Of a stretch of 32,682 nt of DNA, positions 1 to 7,459 are shown in pieces. Numbering within the stretch: position 1 is the stretch's first letter; every line of letters begins with the position of its first letter. The notes under the pieces were generated by a model. The model was not told the origin of the DNA. It worked only from the letters and a program-made list of their open reading frames with translations, and searched no databases. The translations under genes and the position numbers were made by a program. Source of the DNA: a virus; IMG/VR virus record IMGVR_UViG_3300035698_020314, positions 1 to 32,682 of that record; one strand, 5' to 3'.

Positions 1-633
1 GGGGGCGCTACTATATCATCATCTAAATTTATAATAGGCTATAGAGTTTCAGGCAATTCTAATTACGGGATTGCTATTGTTGGAGATGTTTCAGGCACTA
101 TTATTACTTTTGGGAGTGAGTATGTATTTAATTCAGCAAGCTCAAATTGGATGCATAATGCTACCCTCTCTGATACTACATTTCTGATATCTTATGAAGA
201 CGTGGGCAATTCAAACGCTGGAACATCAATAATAGGTAAAAATTCCACTAGTGTTATTACTTATGGCTCAGAGAGTGTATTTTCCACAGGCGCAGTAAGT
301 TATATGAATGCTGAATATTTAGGAAGTGAGAAATATGTTTTGTCATTTAAGGATGAAGGCAATTCTAGTTATGGGACTTCAATAATTGGAGAGTTTTCAG
401 GCAATTCGATTACTCCTGGCAGTGAATATGTATTTAATTCAGCATCATCTAGTTATGTATACGTGTCTGCATTGTCCGCATCTAAATTTATTAATACTTA
501 TCAAGACGTGGGCAATTCTAGTTATGGAACATCAATAATAGGAACGATGTCGGCAGCAGCAACCGCAATAGAACGTAACGGAGTAAACGTTACAGAAATA
601 AACGGAGTAGCAGTAGTTGATTTAAACCTTTAA
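1..633 (+). CDS. Tail-fibre-like repeat protein, 5' partial
   Basis: The reading frame is open from base 1 without a start, so this is the C-terminal 210 residues of a longer protein. It consists of 51-residue repeats with a core resembling KFIISYxDxGNSxYGTSIIG followed by an SGxxITxGSEYVFNSA strand. A short tail (about residues 181-210) has alternating polar and hydrophobic residues. Repeats of this kind occur in phage virion and tail proteins and probably form beta blades or a beta-solenoid. A role in tail fibre or host contact is inferred from the repeats and from the lysis genes downstream. The next gene starts 11 bases after the stop. Confidence 0.7.
   Translation, partial: GGATISSSKFIIGYRVSGNSNYGIAIVGDVSGTIITFGSEYVFNSASSNWMHNATLSDTTFLISYEDVGNSNAGTSIIGKNSTSVITYGSESVFSTGAVSYMNAEYLGSEKYVLSFKDEGNSSYGTSIIGEFSGNSITPGSEYVFNSASSSYVYVSALSASKFINTYQDVGNSSYGTSIIGTMSAAATAIERNGVNVTEINGVAVVDLNL
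25..552 (+). repeat. 153-bp in-frame tandem repeat (3.5 copies)
   Basis: Equivalent codons of successive repeats start at 25, 178, 331 and 484, which is exactly 153 bases (51 codons) each time. The last copy is partial. The copies have diverged at the DNA level but keep conserved stretches such as ggcaattctagttatgg. The regular period points to duplication within the gene, and the array probably continues upstream of the window. Confidence 0.85.
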
Positions 634-643
634 AATCTGAGCT

Positions 644-1714
644 ATGAAAGAATTTATTACAGAGAACATATATTGGATAATAGCACTAGCGGTAATGTCA
701 ATTCCTGCCATACTTTACATCAGGGTATTAGTACATGCAGGGCTATTTAAACGAAGATGGAAAACACCAATAGGAATTATACTATTTGCTTTCTTATTAA
801 CTGGATGTAGTAATGCTGCATTGAAATATGCAAATAGGTTAAAGAATACAATACCAATTGATTTTGGCACACCTTCTTTTGTAGTTGATTTTGACCTATA
901 TGCAGGTCATACGGCAACTCACCGTGATAATGTTAATATAGATGATAAGGGAGTGATGCATCTTACCACAACACCATACGGTAAAATATTTCATCATTGG
1001 AATGGAGATGTATTCGTAGATAATCTTACAGGGTGGGCATCTACAAGGGGTTATAAGACACTCACTACTGGCACGATTGAAGTAAAAGGAAAGTTATCCA
1101 AACCACAGGGTGTTGTTTGGCCAGCGGTATGGTTGTTACATGTCCGACATTCAGTGCCGGAAACGCAAATAGATTGCGCCATTCTTCCGGCTGAAAAAGG
1201 TGAACGCATTGTTCATTTAGATTGTACACCAATGAATAAGCTACGGGTAAACCTGTGGTGCTTTTATCAAGATGAATTTATTGGTCACATCCATTATCTG
1301 GGTAAGGATACAATTATACTCGATCGCATGCTTGAATCCGACATTTCCGGCAGTATTAAAATTGGGATGGATCACATCATCCCTGAAGTTGATGTAATGG
1401 AGTTATTTGCAGGAGGTATAAGGAATACACTTCATTATGGTTATGTATGGGATGAATACAGAGAATCGGAAGTTGGTGGGTATATTATTAGAAATCCTGA
1501 TTTTGATCATATTTATAGTTTTGCAATAACAATTACTAAAGATTATTATCAATATTATATAGATGGCATACCATCTTTCAGAACAACGAAAGGATTGTGT
1601 GATGAACCCGTTTATCTGATAGTTAATAATGCTATTTTACCAGAAGCCTCTTTTGATGGAGTAACGGATTTTGAAATACACGAGATAAATTTTTACGAAT
1701 TTAAAAACGAATGA
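644..1714 (+). CDS. GH16-family glycanase-like protein, membrane-anchored
   Basis: The 356-residue protein has a concanavalin-type fold with GH16 landmarks. A GTIEVKGKLSKPQGVVWPAVWLL strand region lies near residues 143-165 (its core is the GKxxxPxGxxWPAxWLL pattern). The catalytic ExDxxE signature is E248-D250-E253 in PEVDVMELF. NTLHYG follows at 261-266 and IDG at 306-308. About 80 residues are inserted between the WP strand and the catalytic strand. GH16 enzymes cleave beta-1,3/1,4 glucans or galactans such as laminarin, agar or carrageenan; the substrate cannot be read here. The N terminus has a membrane segment (about 10-30) and a second hydrophobic stretch ending in a lipobox-like LTGC (C55), which is odd for a virion depolymerase. 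It sits between the tail-fibre and lysis genes. Confidence 0.75.
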   Translation: MKEFITENIYWIIALAVMSIPAILYIRVLVHAGLFKRRWKTPIGIILFAFLLTGCSNAALKYANRLKNTIPIDFGTPSFVVDFDLYAGHTATHRDNVNIDDKGVMHLTTTPYGKIFHHWNGDVFVDNLTGWASTRGYKTLTTGTIEVKGKLSKPQGVVWPAVWLLHVRHSVPETQIDCAILPAEKGERIVHLDCTPMNKLRVNLWCFYQDEFIGHIHYLGKDTIILDRMLESDISGSIKIGMDHIIPEVDVMELFAGGIRNTLHYGYVWDEYRESEVGGYIIRNPDFDHIYSFAITITKDYYQYYIDGIPSFRTTKGLCDEPVYLIVNNAILPEASFDGVTDFEIHEINFYEFKNE

Positions 1715-1715
1715 T

Positions 1716-1949
1716 ATGACTAATATTTTAATTGGAATTATAATAGGAACAATACTAATGTTTATACTGACACGATTGTTTCCGGGAGAGGTTAAGAATA
1801 TACACAGTATCATCGATAATTTGAAGGTAAAGGACTCTCAAGGGTCTTTAGATATTACTCAAGACCAAAACGGCTCAGAAACGCCGCAAAAGACAAAGAA
1901 ACCGTTTTTAGGCTTTTTAAAGAGAAAACGAAAACGAAAAAGTAAATAA
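1716..1949 (+). CDS. Small membrane protein with basic tail
   Basis: This 77-residue protein starts one base after the stop of the GH16 gene (TGA-T-ATG), so the two are probably translationally coupled. It has one N-terminal membrane segment (about residues 3-22), a polar middle rich in Asp, Gln and Ser, and a strongly basic C terminus ending KRKRKRKSK. I recognise no family. The position suggests a lysis or membrane accessory role, but nothing in the sequence proves it. Confidence 0.6.
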   Translation: MTNILIGIIIGTILMFILTRLFPGEVKNIHSIIDNLKVKDSQGSLDITQDQNGSETPQKTKKPFLGFLKRKRKRKSK

Positions 1950-1969
1950 TCATTTAAAATTTAATCAAG

Positions 1970-2359
1970 ATGAATGACGATGTAAAAGCAATGTTACCGG
2001 GTGAAAAACTTGGTATTGATCAATTGAAAAAAGTTATTGTAGAAGGTATTGGTGTTGTCCAAACAGTAACTGACCAACTTGCCGATGGATGGCAGTGGAG
2101 TGACGCAATCCCAATAGCGATGAAAGCAAAAAATATGGTTTTTGTTTTTACTAATATTAAAGTAATTAAAGCCCAAGTGAAAGATTTGGATTTAAAAGAA
2201 ATTGAAGCTTTGGTATTGGCTGTTGTAGAAGCATTTGGAGTAAGCGATGTTGCTGCTTTAAATTTAATACACGCTTTCTTAAAATTTGTTGAATCAGGTT
2301 ATTCCTTATTCAAAGCGTTTAAAGCTTTTAAAGAATCAAGAAAAAGTAAGGAGGATTAA
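1970..2359 (+). CDS. Helical protein of unknown function in lysis cassette
   Basis: This 129-residue protein is predicted to be almost entirely helical. It has a hydrophobic stretch around residues 45-62, an amphipathic stretch DLKEIEALVLAVVEAFGV, and a Lys-rich C terminus. There is no signal peptide or clear membrane helix. It lies directly before the holin candidate. No function can be assigned from sequence alone. Confidence 0.6.
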   Translation: MNDDVKAMLPGEKLGIDQLKKVIVEGIGVVQTVTDQLADGWQWSDAIPIAMKAKNMVFVFTNIKVIKAQVKDLDLKEIEALVLAVVEAFGVSDVAALNLIHAFLKFVESGYSLFKAFKAFKESRKSKED

Positions 2360-2361
2360 AA

Positions 2362-2583
2362 ATGCTTAAAAATATCCGTAGACATAGATATACCACGAGT
2401 ATTGCTATTATTATAATCGTAGTGTTAATACTTAAAATCTTTGGTCAAATTGATTTATTGCAGTGGTTAAAAGATGTGGTTGATGTTGCATTGACTTTGT
2501 CTGCGGTTATTTCTTCAATTTTACATTTATTTTCCCGTGACCCCAAACAACTAAAATCAAAAACCAAAACAAAAAAATCATGA
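2362..2583 (+). CDS. Holin candidate, two membrane segments
   Basis: This 73-residue protein has a basic N terminus (MLKNIRRHR), a first membrane segment at about 12-28, a second at about 39-60, and a Lys-rich C terminus. This is the size and topology of small class II holins. It lies two genes before the CHAP endolysin. An AGGAGG precedes the start, but it is also coding sequence for the end of the previous gene, so its role is unclear. The stop overlaps the next start (ATGA). Confidence 0.55.
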   Translation: MLKNIRRHRYTTSIAIIIIVVLILKIFGQIDLLQWLKDVVDVALTLSAVISSILHLFSRDPKQLKSKTKTKKS

Positions 2584-2924
2584 GTAATGCAGAGTTGAGT
2601 TTATTAGTAGAAAGAGCAGTTGGGAAAAAAATGAAACCAATTTATTGGATGTTAGGAGTAATGTTAATTATTTTTGTAACTATTGCTGCTCCAATAAGTT
2701 TACAAGTAATATCGTTAACTAGCCAAAATGCTTTACAAATAGATAGTAAAGAAGTTTACAGAAACTTTTTGCCCAAAGCATTTTACCATTTACTTCAAAA
2801 AGAAGAACACAAGGCTGACCGGGAAGCAATAAGTAATCCGGAAAATACGGAATTTATTTATTACAGACTTAATCTAAATGAAGCTGAGAGATTAGATATC
2901 AGATACAGAAGTAATAATAATTAA
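2580..2924 (+). CDS. Single-pass membrane protein, lysis accessory candidate
   Basis: This 114-residue protein starts inside the stop of the holin candidate (ATGA), so it is translationally coupled. One membrane segment (about 20-46) follows a short N-terminal helix with KKMK. The remainder is a charged, probably extracytoplasmic domain rich in Glu, Asn and Arg. There is no lipobox. A spanin-like or holin-regulating role is possible from position only; I do not recognise the family. Confidence 0.55.
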   Translation: MSNAELSLLVERAVGKKMKPIYWMLGVMLIIFVTIAAPISLQVISLTSQNALQIDSKEVYRNFLPKAFYHLLQKEEHKADREAISNPENTEFIYYRLNLNEAERLDIRYRSNNN

Positions 2925-2926
2925 TC

Positions 2927-3493
2927 ATGGAAACATTACCAAAAAGAATAGTTGAAATAGCTCAGGATTTAATAGGGCTTGCTGAAAAAACTCATAATTC
3001 AGGTTTTTATCCTCATCAAAAAGGTTTTGAATTATTTAATATGCAACCTGAAGAGCTTTTTAAAACATTGGGATGGAAAACAGGACAATCGTGGTGTGCT
3101 TACTTTTGTGAAGCTGTTTGGAAAAGAGCGTATTCAGAATATAATACAGGGATGGTTAGTATTTTAGATAACTTGTTTAGTGGCTCTGTTAAAATTACTC
3201 AAAATAATTTTAGTAAAAATTCTGATTTTATATTTTCTAAAAATCCTAAAATTGGAGCTTTAGCGGTGTTTCGTAGTTATGATGAAAACGCTAAAATAAA
3301 GTGGTCAGGGCATATTGGAATTGTAACTAGTTTTAATTTAGAGAAAAATGAAATTATTACAATTGATGGTAATACTAATTGTACAGGCGGCAGAGAAGGA
3401 ACACTGGTTTGGAATAAAAAACGATTTATGAATTTTTATATTCGTCCCAATGCTTTAGTATTAAAAGGATTTATACACCCTAAGATCATTTAA
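2927..3493 (+). CDS. Endolysin, CHAP-type peptidase/amidase
   Basis: This 188-residue protein matches the CHAP (NlpC/P60-like) pattern. The likely nucleophile is C57 in QSWCAYFCEAVW, the likely base is H129 in SGHIGIV, and a polar residue follows in DGNTN (147-151). The N-terminal 50 residues are helical. There is no signal peptide, so release would depend on a holin, which fits the upstream holin candidate. CHAP enzymes cut peptide cross-links or the MurNAc-Ala bond in peptidoglycan. It is the last gene on the + strand and abuts the opposing gene with no gap. Confidence 0.8.
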   Translation: METLPKRIVEIAQDLIGLAEKTHNSGFYPHQKGFELFNMQPEELFKTLGWKTGQSWCAYFCEAVWKRAYSEYNTGMVSILDNLFSGSVKITQNNFSKNSDFIFSKNPKIGALAVFRSYDENAKIKWSGHIGIVTSFNLEKNEIITIDGNTNCTGGREGTLVWNKKRFMNFYIRPNALVLKGFIHPKII

Positions 3494-3802
3494 TTATTTT
3501 TGTTTAAAAAGTATTTTTATCACCCCACAAGAATCTTTTCTCATTACCTGTATTAATTGTTCACCTGAATATAAAATATCAGCAATGTTCTCTAGTTTAC
3601 GTTGATTTTGTTTATTTGTTTTGATTATATAAACTCCTCTTTTTTCAAGGTTTCTTGTATCCATTTGGATTGTTACTGCCACTGGATCAGCTTCTTGTTT
3701 TAAATATAAATGTTTGAAGTTAATGAATGCAGCCAAGTCTAAAATAATTATAATTACAAGAACCCAAACTAATACGTTTTGATGTATATACTGTTTTTTC
3801 AT
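3494..3802 (-). CDS. Small membrane-anchored protein, last gene of leftward block
   Basis: I place the start at the ATG at 3802 (MKKQYIHQN), giving 102 residues, because that ATG overlaps the stop of a coupled microprotein gene just upstream (ATGA). An in-frame ATG at 3853 is possible but would overlap that microprotein. A membrane segment (about residues 11-29, VLVWVLVIIIILDLAAFI) is followed by an 70-residue soluble domain that looks like mixed alpha/beta. The family is not recognised. Its stop codon directly abuts the stop of the endolysin gene on the other strand. Confidence 0.6.
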   Translation of the reverse strand: MKKQYIHQNVLVWVLVIIIILDLAAFINFKHLYLKQEADPVAVTIQMDTRNLEKRGVYIIKTNKQNQRKLENIADILYSGEQLIQVMRKDSCGVIKILFKQK

Positions 3803-3891
3803 AATTGAGAAATTAAATGTAAAAATATTAATACTATTCCAATCAAACAACATATTATTCCTATTGGTTCTAAAATCTTTTGATATTTCAT
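3799..3891 (-). CDS. 30-residue single-pass membrane microprotein
   Basis: Too short for usual gene calling. The frame starts with ATG at 3891 inside the stop of the Rad50 C-terminal gene (ATGA) and ends with TGA inside the start of the next gene (ATGA). The peptide begins MKYQKILEPIG and is then almost wholly hydrophobic (about residues 9-27), ending HLISQL. The double ATGA overlap and the clean membrane helix make chance unlikely. It fills the gap between the neighbours exactly. Function unknown; a small membrane regulator is possible. Confidence 0.6.
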   Translation of the reverse strand: MKYQKILEPIGIICCLIGIVLIFLHLISQL

Positions 3892-4514
3892 AATACTTTT
3901 ATTTTAGTAATTCCATTTTTTATTTGGGTTTCAAATACTCTATCAGCAATATCAATTAAATCTTCTTTAAAAGCCTTAGCGTCACCGATCATTATAATTT
4001 GTAAATTTAGTTTTGTTGAGATTTCTTTTATCATTTTTAATGCGTTTTCATTTTCCTTTTCCCCGCGTAAATGACTAAAGGGTTCATCCAATATAATTGT
4101 ATCACTTTTTTTAGGGTTTTCCATACTCCATGAAGCTATGCGTAAAGCGAAAGCAGCAACATCCACTGTTCCACCCCCAGAAGCATCCATGGGTTTCACT
4201 TTATTATCATCACGGGAGAAAAACAAATCACATTCAGTCTTATTCCTTCTTTCCACAAAATCAAGAATGACTTTATAAGGATTATCAAACACAGCTTCCA
4301 TTGCCATAGAAGTTATACCAGATATATGGAAAGATAGTGAGTTTTGCATTTTCAGTGATATCTCTTTAACGATAGCCAGAGCCTTGTCGTGGTTTGACAC
4401 GTTTTTAGCCATCATTTTTACATCCTCAGTAGTTTCCTTCAGAATAACTTCTAATTGTATCATTTTGCCCCGTTCCTGTTCTAAGCGGGTTCTTAAAGTT
4501 TCAAGTTTAGTCAT
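3888..4514 (-). CDS. Rad50/SbcC-like ATPase, C-terminal half
   Basis: This 208-residue protein is the C-terminal lobe of an SMC/Rad50-type ABC ATPase. It has a short coiled coil (about 1-50), the ABC signature ASGGGTVDVAAFALR (from 111), Walker B IILDEP with D143 and E144, and a D-loop SHL (147-149). There is no Walker A; that lies in the separate gene at 6130-7191. The two chains would have to pair to build ATP sites, as the lobes of Rad50 do. The usual switch-region His appears to be replaced in IIMIGDA. It overlaps the upstream coiled-coil gene by 8 bases. Confidence 0.8.
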   Translation of the reverse strand: MTKLETLRTRLEQERGKMIQLEVILKETTEDVKMMAKNVSNHDKALAIVKEISLKMQNSLSFHISGITSMAMEAVFDNPYKVILDFVERRNKTECDLFFSRDDNKVKPMDASGGGTVDVAAFALRIASWSMENPKKSDTIILDEPFSHLRGEKENENALKMIKEISTKLNLQIIMIGDAKAFKEDLIDIADRVFETQIKNGITKIKVL

Positions 4515-4746
4515 TACTTAAATAACATTTATATAAATCATCTGTTTTTTCTGATACCTCATTATCTAAATCATCTGTTTTCTTCTTTAGTTGTTTTAGT
4601 TTCTTTTTAGCACCATCAATAGATTCACAATTAAATTCCGTTTTCAATCGTTTTAGTAATGCCTTTTTTTCACCTTCCAATTCGTTAGATTTCTTTTCAG
4701 CATTCTCAATTTTTTCTTTTAGTTCTAATAATTTTTCAGTATTCAT
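4507..4746 (-). CDS. Small coiled-coil protein between Rad50-like parts
   Basis: This 79-residue, highly charged helical protein has heptad-like Leu/Ile spacing (KLLELKEKIENAEKKSNELE) and no obvious globular domain. It lies between the Mre11-like gene and the Rad50 C-terminal half and overlaps the latter by 8 bases. The C-terminal Rad50 piece has a much shorter coil than the N-terminal piece, so this protein could supply or pair with part of the missing coil. That is inference only. Confidence 0.6.
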   Translation of the reverse strand: MNTEKLLELKEKIENAEKKSNELEGEKKALLKRLKTEFNCESIDGAKKKLKQLKKKTDDLDNEVSEKTDDLYKCYLSND

Positions 4747-4747
4747 A

Positions 4748-4981
4748 TCAATTAAGTTTAGTCATATTTGCAACTGCTTCTTTTTTACCTTTTTCAATAC
4801 CTATTTTTTCCCCGGCTTCGAAAGCTCTATTCCATAAAGTTTCTATAAAGTCACCAGTTCTTTGTTGCATTTCCATACCCATTAAAAGTTGATTCTTTTG
4901 TAGTTTTAGATTATTTCCTAATTCTTGAATGAGTTGTAGAAATTTTAAAGTTTCTTCATTTTTCTTAATTGATTCCATCAT
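4748..4981 (-). CDS. Small helical protein of unknown function
   Basis: This 77-residue helical protein begins MMESIKKNEE. Its start overlaps the stop of the Mre11-like gene by four bases (ATGA), so it is coupled to it. The C-terminal part has a regular AFEAGEKIGIEKGKKEA pattern, a repeated Gly/Lys/Glu helix seen in many small phage proteins. The family is not recognised. Context suggests a partner of the recombination nuclease. Confidence 0.55.
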   Translation of the reverse strand: MMESIKKNEETLKFLQLIQELGNNLKLQKNQLLMGMEMQQRTGDFIETLWNRAFEAGEKIGIEKGKKEAVANMTKLN

Positions 4982-5880
4982 AATTCTAAAGCTTTAAGAA
5001 TTAAATTGATAATTGGTTTTTTTATTTTGTTTTTCTTTTTAAGTCTTTCAAGGTTTTCAGTGAATGATAAAGTACTATTCCATTCATCTTTTAATTGAGC
5101 TACAAAAGCATCTATCTTTTCATTGCGTTGCTTTTTAATATCAATATGTTCACGAGTGATTACGTTTTCCGCGCATGGTATTTTAACCCGCTTTACCGTA
5201 TTAGTATCAGCATAGTATAAGTACACTGAAGGTTCATGGTCTATTTGATCGGCTTTATGTCGGGTTAAAGAACCGGGATTGACTAAGATGCGACCGTCTA
5301 AAGTTTCCACAAAAGATTGATGATTATGCCCAGTTACAATTAGATCATACTCAGGGTATTTTTTCAATAGTTTAGAAGCTTTCGGGTCAGTACAATCAGG
5401 CCACGGCTTTTTACCTTGGTAAGTCATAGTGTGCCAAACTAATATTTTTCTATTTTGTAATAAATTTGATAAAGCTTGTGAAATAGAAATTTTTTCCCTA
5501 TTTGGTTTTTTACCCCAATGAACATTATCTAATATCATTATTACTCCAGCTTTGGCTAAAGTATGAACACCCGATTTAAATGATAAATCTAAATTATGTT
5601 GAGGTAAATCATGATTACCATAAACTGTATAAAATTGTTTAGGGATGTTTTCAATAGTTTTAGATAGTAAACTTGGAGAAGGTTTCCAATGTTCAAATAA
5701 ATCTCCAGAATGTAATACAGGGCATATATATTTCTTTTGTAAGTTTTTTATAAAGCGTAATTTTTTCCATTGAGCCTCTTCATGATTATCAGTTCTACAA
5801 ATTGGTTGATCTAAACGTAGATGAAAATCACCACACAATATTAAATCCGGGATTTTATTATTTGTTTTATCTCTTTTCAT
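4978..5880 (-). CDS. sbcD: Mre11/SbcD-like metallophosphoesterase nuclease
   Basis: This 300-residue protein has the full calcineurin-type metallophosphoesterase motif set: GDFH (D18, H20), HSGDLFE (D60), YGNHD (N89, H90, D91), VWHTM (H150) and TGHNH (H185, H187), followed by NPGSLTRH. This is the Mre11/SbcD arrangement, a two-metal nuclease that works with Rad50/SbcC on double-strand ends (T4 gp47, T5 D12). The C-terminal 70 residues are helical and may be the Rad50-binding part. It lies between the two halves of the Rad50-like protein and overlaps the upstream small gene by 14 bases. Confidence 0.85.
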   Translation of the reverse strand: MKRDKTNNKIPDLILCGDFHLRLDQPICRTDNHEEAQWKKLRFIKNLQKKYICPVLHSGDLFEHWKPSPSLLSKTIENIPKQFYTVYGNHDLPQHNLDLSFKSGVHTLAKAGVIMILDNVHWGKKPNREKISISQALSNLLQNRKILVWHTMTYQGKKPWPDCTDPKASKLLKKYPEYDLIVTGHNHQSFVETLDGRILVNPGSLTRHKADQIDHEPSVYLYYADTNTVKRVKIPCAENVITREHIDIKKQRNEKIDAFVAQLKDEWNSTLSFTENLERLKKKNKIKKPIINLILKALEL

Positions 5881-6124
5881 TTGTATTTTCTTTTACTGTG
5901 AATTCATGACAAACTATTTTCATAGGGTTTGTATTTATTAATCTAACCACTTCATATTTTTTCCGACCTCTGTATTCAAAATTATGTTTACTTATTTGTA
6001 TTTTCTTTTCAGGTTGAAGCACCTGCCCTTTGTAAAAAGCTTCCATATTCATTTCAGCTATAAATTTTAAACGCTTTTCTTTTCTCTTTTTACAGTACTG
6101 TTCAACGAACACGTGTGCTATCAT
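5867..6124 (-). CDS. Small basic protein of unknown function
   Basis: This 85-residue Lys/Arg-rich protein sits between the Rad50 N-terminal half and the Mre11-like gene and overlaps the latter by 14 bases. The C-terminal half (FEYRGRKKYEVVRLINTNPMKIVCHEFTVKE, described from about residue 49) is predicted as beta strands. The family is not recognised. Confidence 0.55.
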   Translation of the reverse strand: MIAHVFVEQYCKKRKEKRLKFIAEMNMEAFYKGQVLQPEKKIQISKHNFEYRGRKKYEVVRLINTNPMKIVCHEFTVKENTNEKR

Positions 6125-6129
6125 AGTTT

Positions 6130-7191
6130 TTATTTTAAAACGGTATTACATAAGGGGCATTGGTCTGGAAAATCTGTTTCAAATTGCGTTTTGTATTTAA
6201 GGTGGTTTTCCTTGGTTTTCCCCAACTTAATGTCTACATTGGATATATCCGTTAAAAGTTTAGCAATAGTATAGTAAACCTTATGAGAACCCACTAAATT
6301 TTTAGAAAGCCCCTCTATTTCGTTTAGTTCTTTGTCTAACAATCTTAATTTTTGGTATTTTTCTAAATCTTTATCAATAGTTTCGATTTCTTCAATAGCA
6401 GCTTTTAATGAAAAATGAGTTTTGTTTTGTGTTTGTAAATCTTTTTCTAAACTTTCAATTTCATCGAAAGCTTTTCGAAATTCTAATAAAAAAGAATATT
6501 TTTTTAATGCTTCAGTTTTATCTTTTAAATCTGTAATTAAAGTTTTTAAACTATTTCTTTTTTTATGTAATTGTATTTTTTGTTTTTCAGTTTCTTCAAG
6601 AACTTCTAATTCAATTTCAAACTTTTCTAAATTATCAAATTGTTTAAGTTTTTCTTGGGTTTCTTTTTTCTGTTGCTTTTTATTTTCTATTTGAGCATTT
6701 AATTTACGAATCCAACTATTAAGGTTTTGCAATGTCCGGTCAATTTCATCTAACTTAGCAACTTTATTAAAATGAGTAGCAACCTCACCTGCTGTATTGC
6801 TTAATAAGAAGGGGGCGTCAAGTTGTTGTTGTAGATTTACGTTAGAAAAGTTTAAAACATTCTTGATTTCTTCTGGCACATCCGTTTTAAAAGCTTTAAA
6901 CGAAAGTGGTTTTTCTCCTTTTACCTTTAGTTGATATTCATTTAAAGAGGTTCTGTTTTTTCTACGTATAATTACACCAGCATCCGTATGTAACCTGACT
7001 TCCATAGTTTCACCAAATGTACTTATGAAATCGTTTCCAGTTGGTTTGTTATATGCTGCTAATCTTAAAGCCCGGATAACAGCCGTTTTACCGGCATCTG
7101 TATCACCTATTATTACGTTAACACTTGGTGAAAACTTTAAAGTAGTATTTTGGTGACTTTGAAAGTTTTGTATTTCTAGTTTTTTTATCAT
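6130..7191 (-). CDS. Rad50/SbcC-like ATPase, N-terminal half ending at zinc hook
   Basis: This 353-residue protein starts with a typical Rad50/RecF lobe (MIKKLEIQNFQSH), has Walker A GDTDAGKT at 29-36, and a Q-loop-like NLQQQLDAPFLL near 118-130. A coiled coil of roughly 190 residues follows, ending in CPLC (C345, C348), the Rad50 zinc-hook motif, five residues before the stop. There is no signature motif or Walker B; these are in 3888-4514. In ordinary Rad50/SbcC one chain continues past the hook and folds back, so this gene ends at the natural hinge. The role inferred is DNA-end processing with the Mre11-like nuclease. Confidence 0.82.
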   Translation of the reverse strand: MIKKLEIQNFQSHQNTTLKFSPSVNVIIGDTDAGKTAVIRALRLAAYNKPTGNDFISTFGETMEVRLHTDAGVIIRRKNRTSLNEYQLKVKGEKPLSFKAFKTDVPEEIKNVLNFSNVNLQQQLDAPFLLSNTAGEVATHFNKVAKLDEIDRTLQNLNSWIRKLNAQIENKKQQKKETQEKLKQFDNLEKFEIELEVLEETEKQKIQLHKKRNSLKTLITDLKDKTEALKKYSFLLEFRKAFDEIESLEKDLQTQNKTHFSLKAAIEEIETIDKDLEKYQKLRLLDKELNEIEGLSKNLVGSHKVYYTIAKLLTDISNVDIKLGKTKENHLKYKTQFETDFPDQCPLCNTVLK

Positions 7192-7192
7192 A

Positions 7193-7459
7193 TTAACGCA
7201 AGTTATTTTTGATTTTACAAATCACTTTAAATCGATCTTTAAAAATAGTTTTATTTACAAAATCATTTAATATATTTCTCAGCCCAATCTTATCTGAAGT
7301 TATAAAAGTAAAAACGCATTTATTTTTATCAAGGTAAAAGCAACATAAAATATCAGTTTCCTTATTAAGATAATAAAAGGTTTCTTTCTTTTTATTTGAA
7401 GAAATAAATGACCATTCCTTTTGTGCGTTTATAAACTTTTTAAATTTCTTAGCTTTCAT
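7193..7459 (-). CDS. Small basic protein of unknown function
   Basis: This 88-residue protein is rich in Lys, Phe and Asn. It begins MKAKKFKKF and appears to mix beta strands (YLNKETDILCCFYLD, VFTFITSD) with a C-terminal helix. It overlaps the stop-proximal Cys-rich gene by four bases (7456-7459). The family is not recognised. Confidence 0.5.
   Translation of the reverse strand: MKAKKFKKFINAQKEWSFISSNKKKETFYYLNKETDILCCFYLDKNKCVFTFITSDKIGLRNILNDFVNKTIFKDRFKVICKIKNNLR

Noticed and set aside
3803-3853. Upstream extension of the membrane protein gene to ATG 3853
   Set aside because: The extension overlaps the microprotein frame, and the internal ATG at 3802 is in an exact ATGA overlap and directly precedes the KKQ-membrane segment.
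3880-4074. 64-codon hydrophobic open frame on the + strand
   Set aside because: It is antisense to the conserved Rad50 Walker B/D-loop region and has no independent support.
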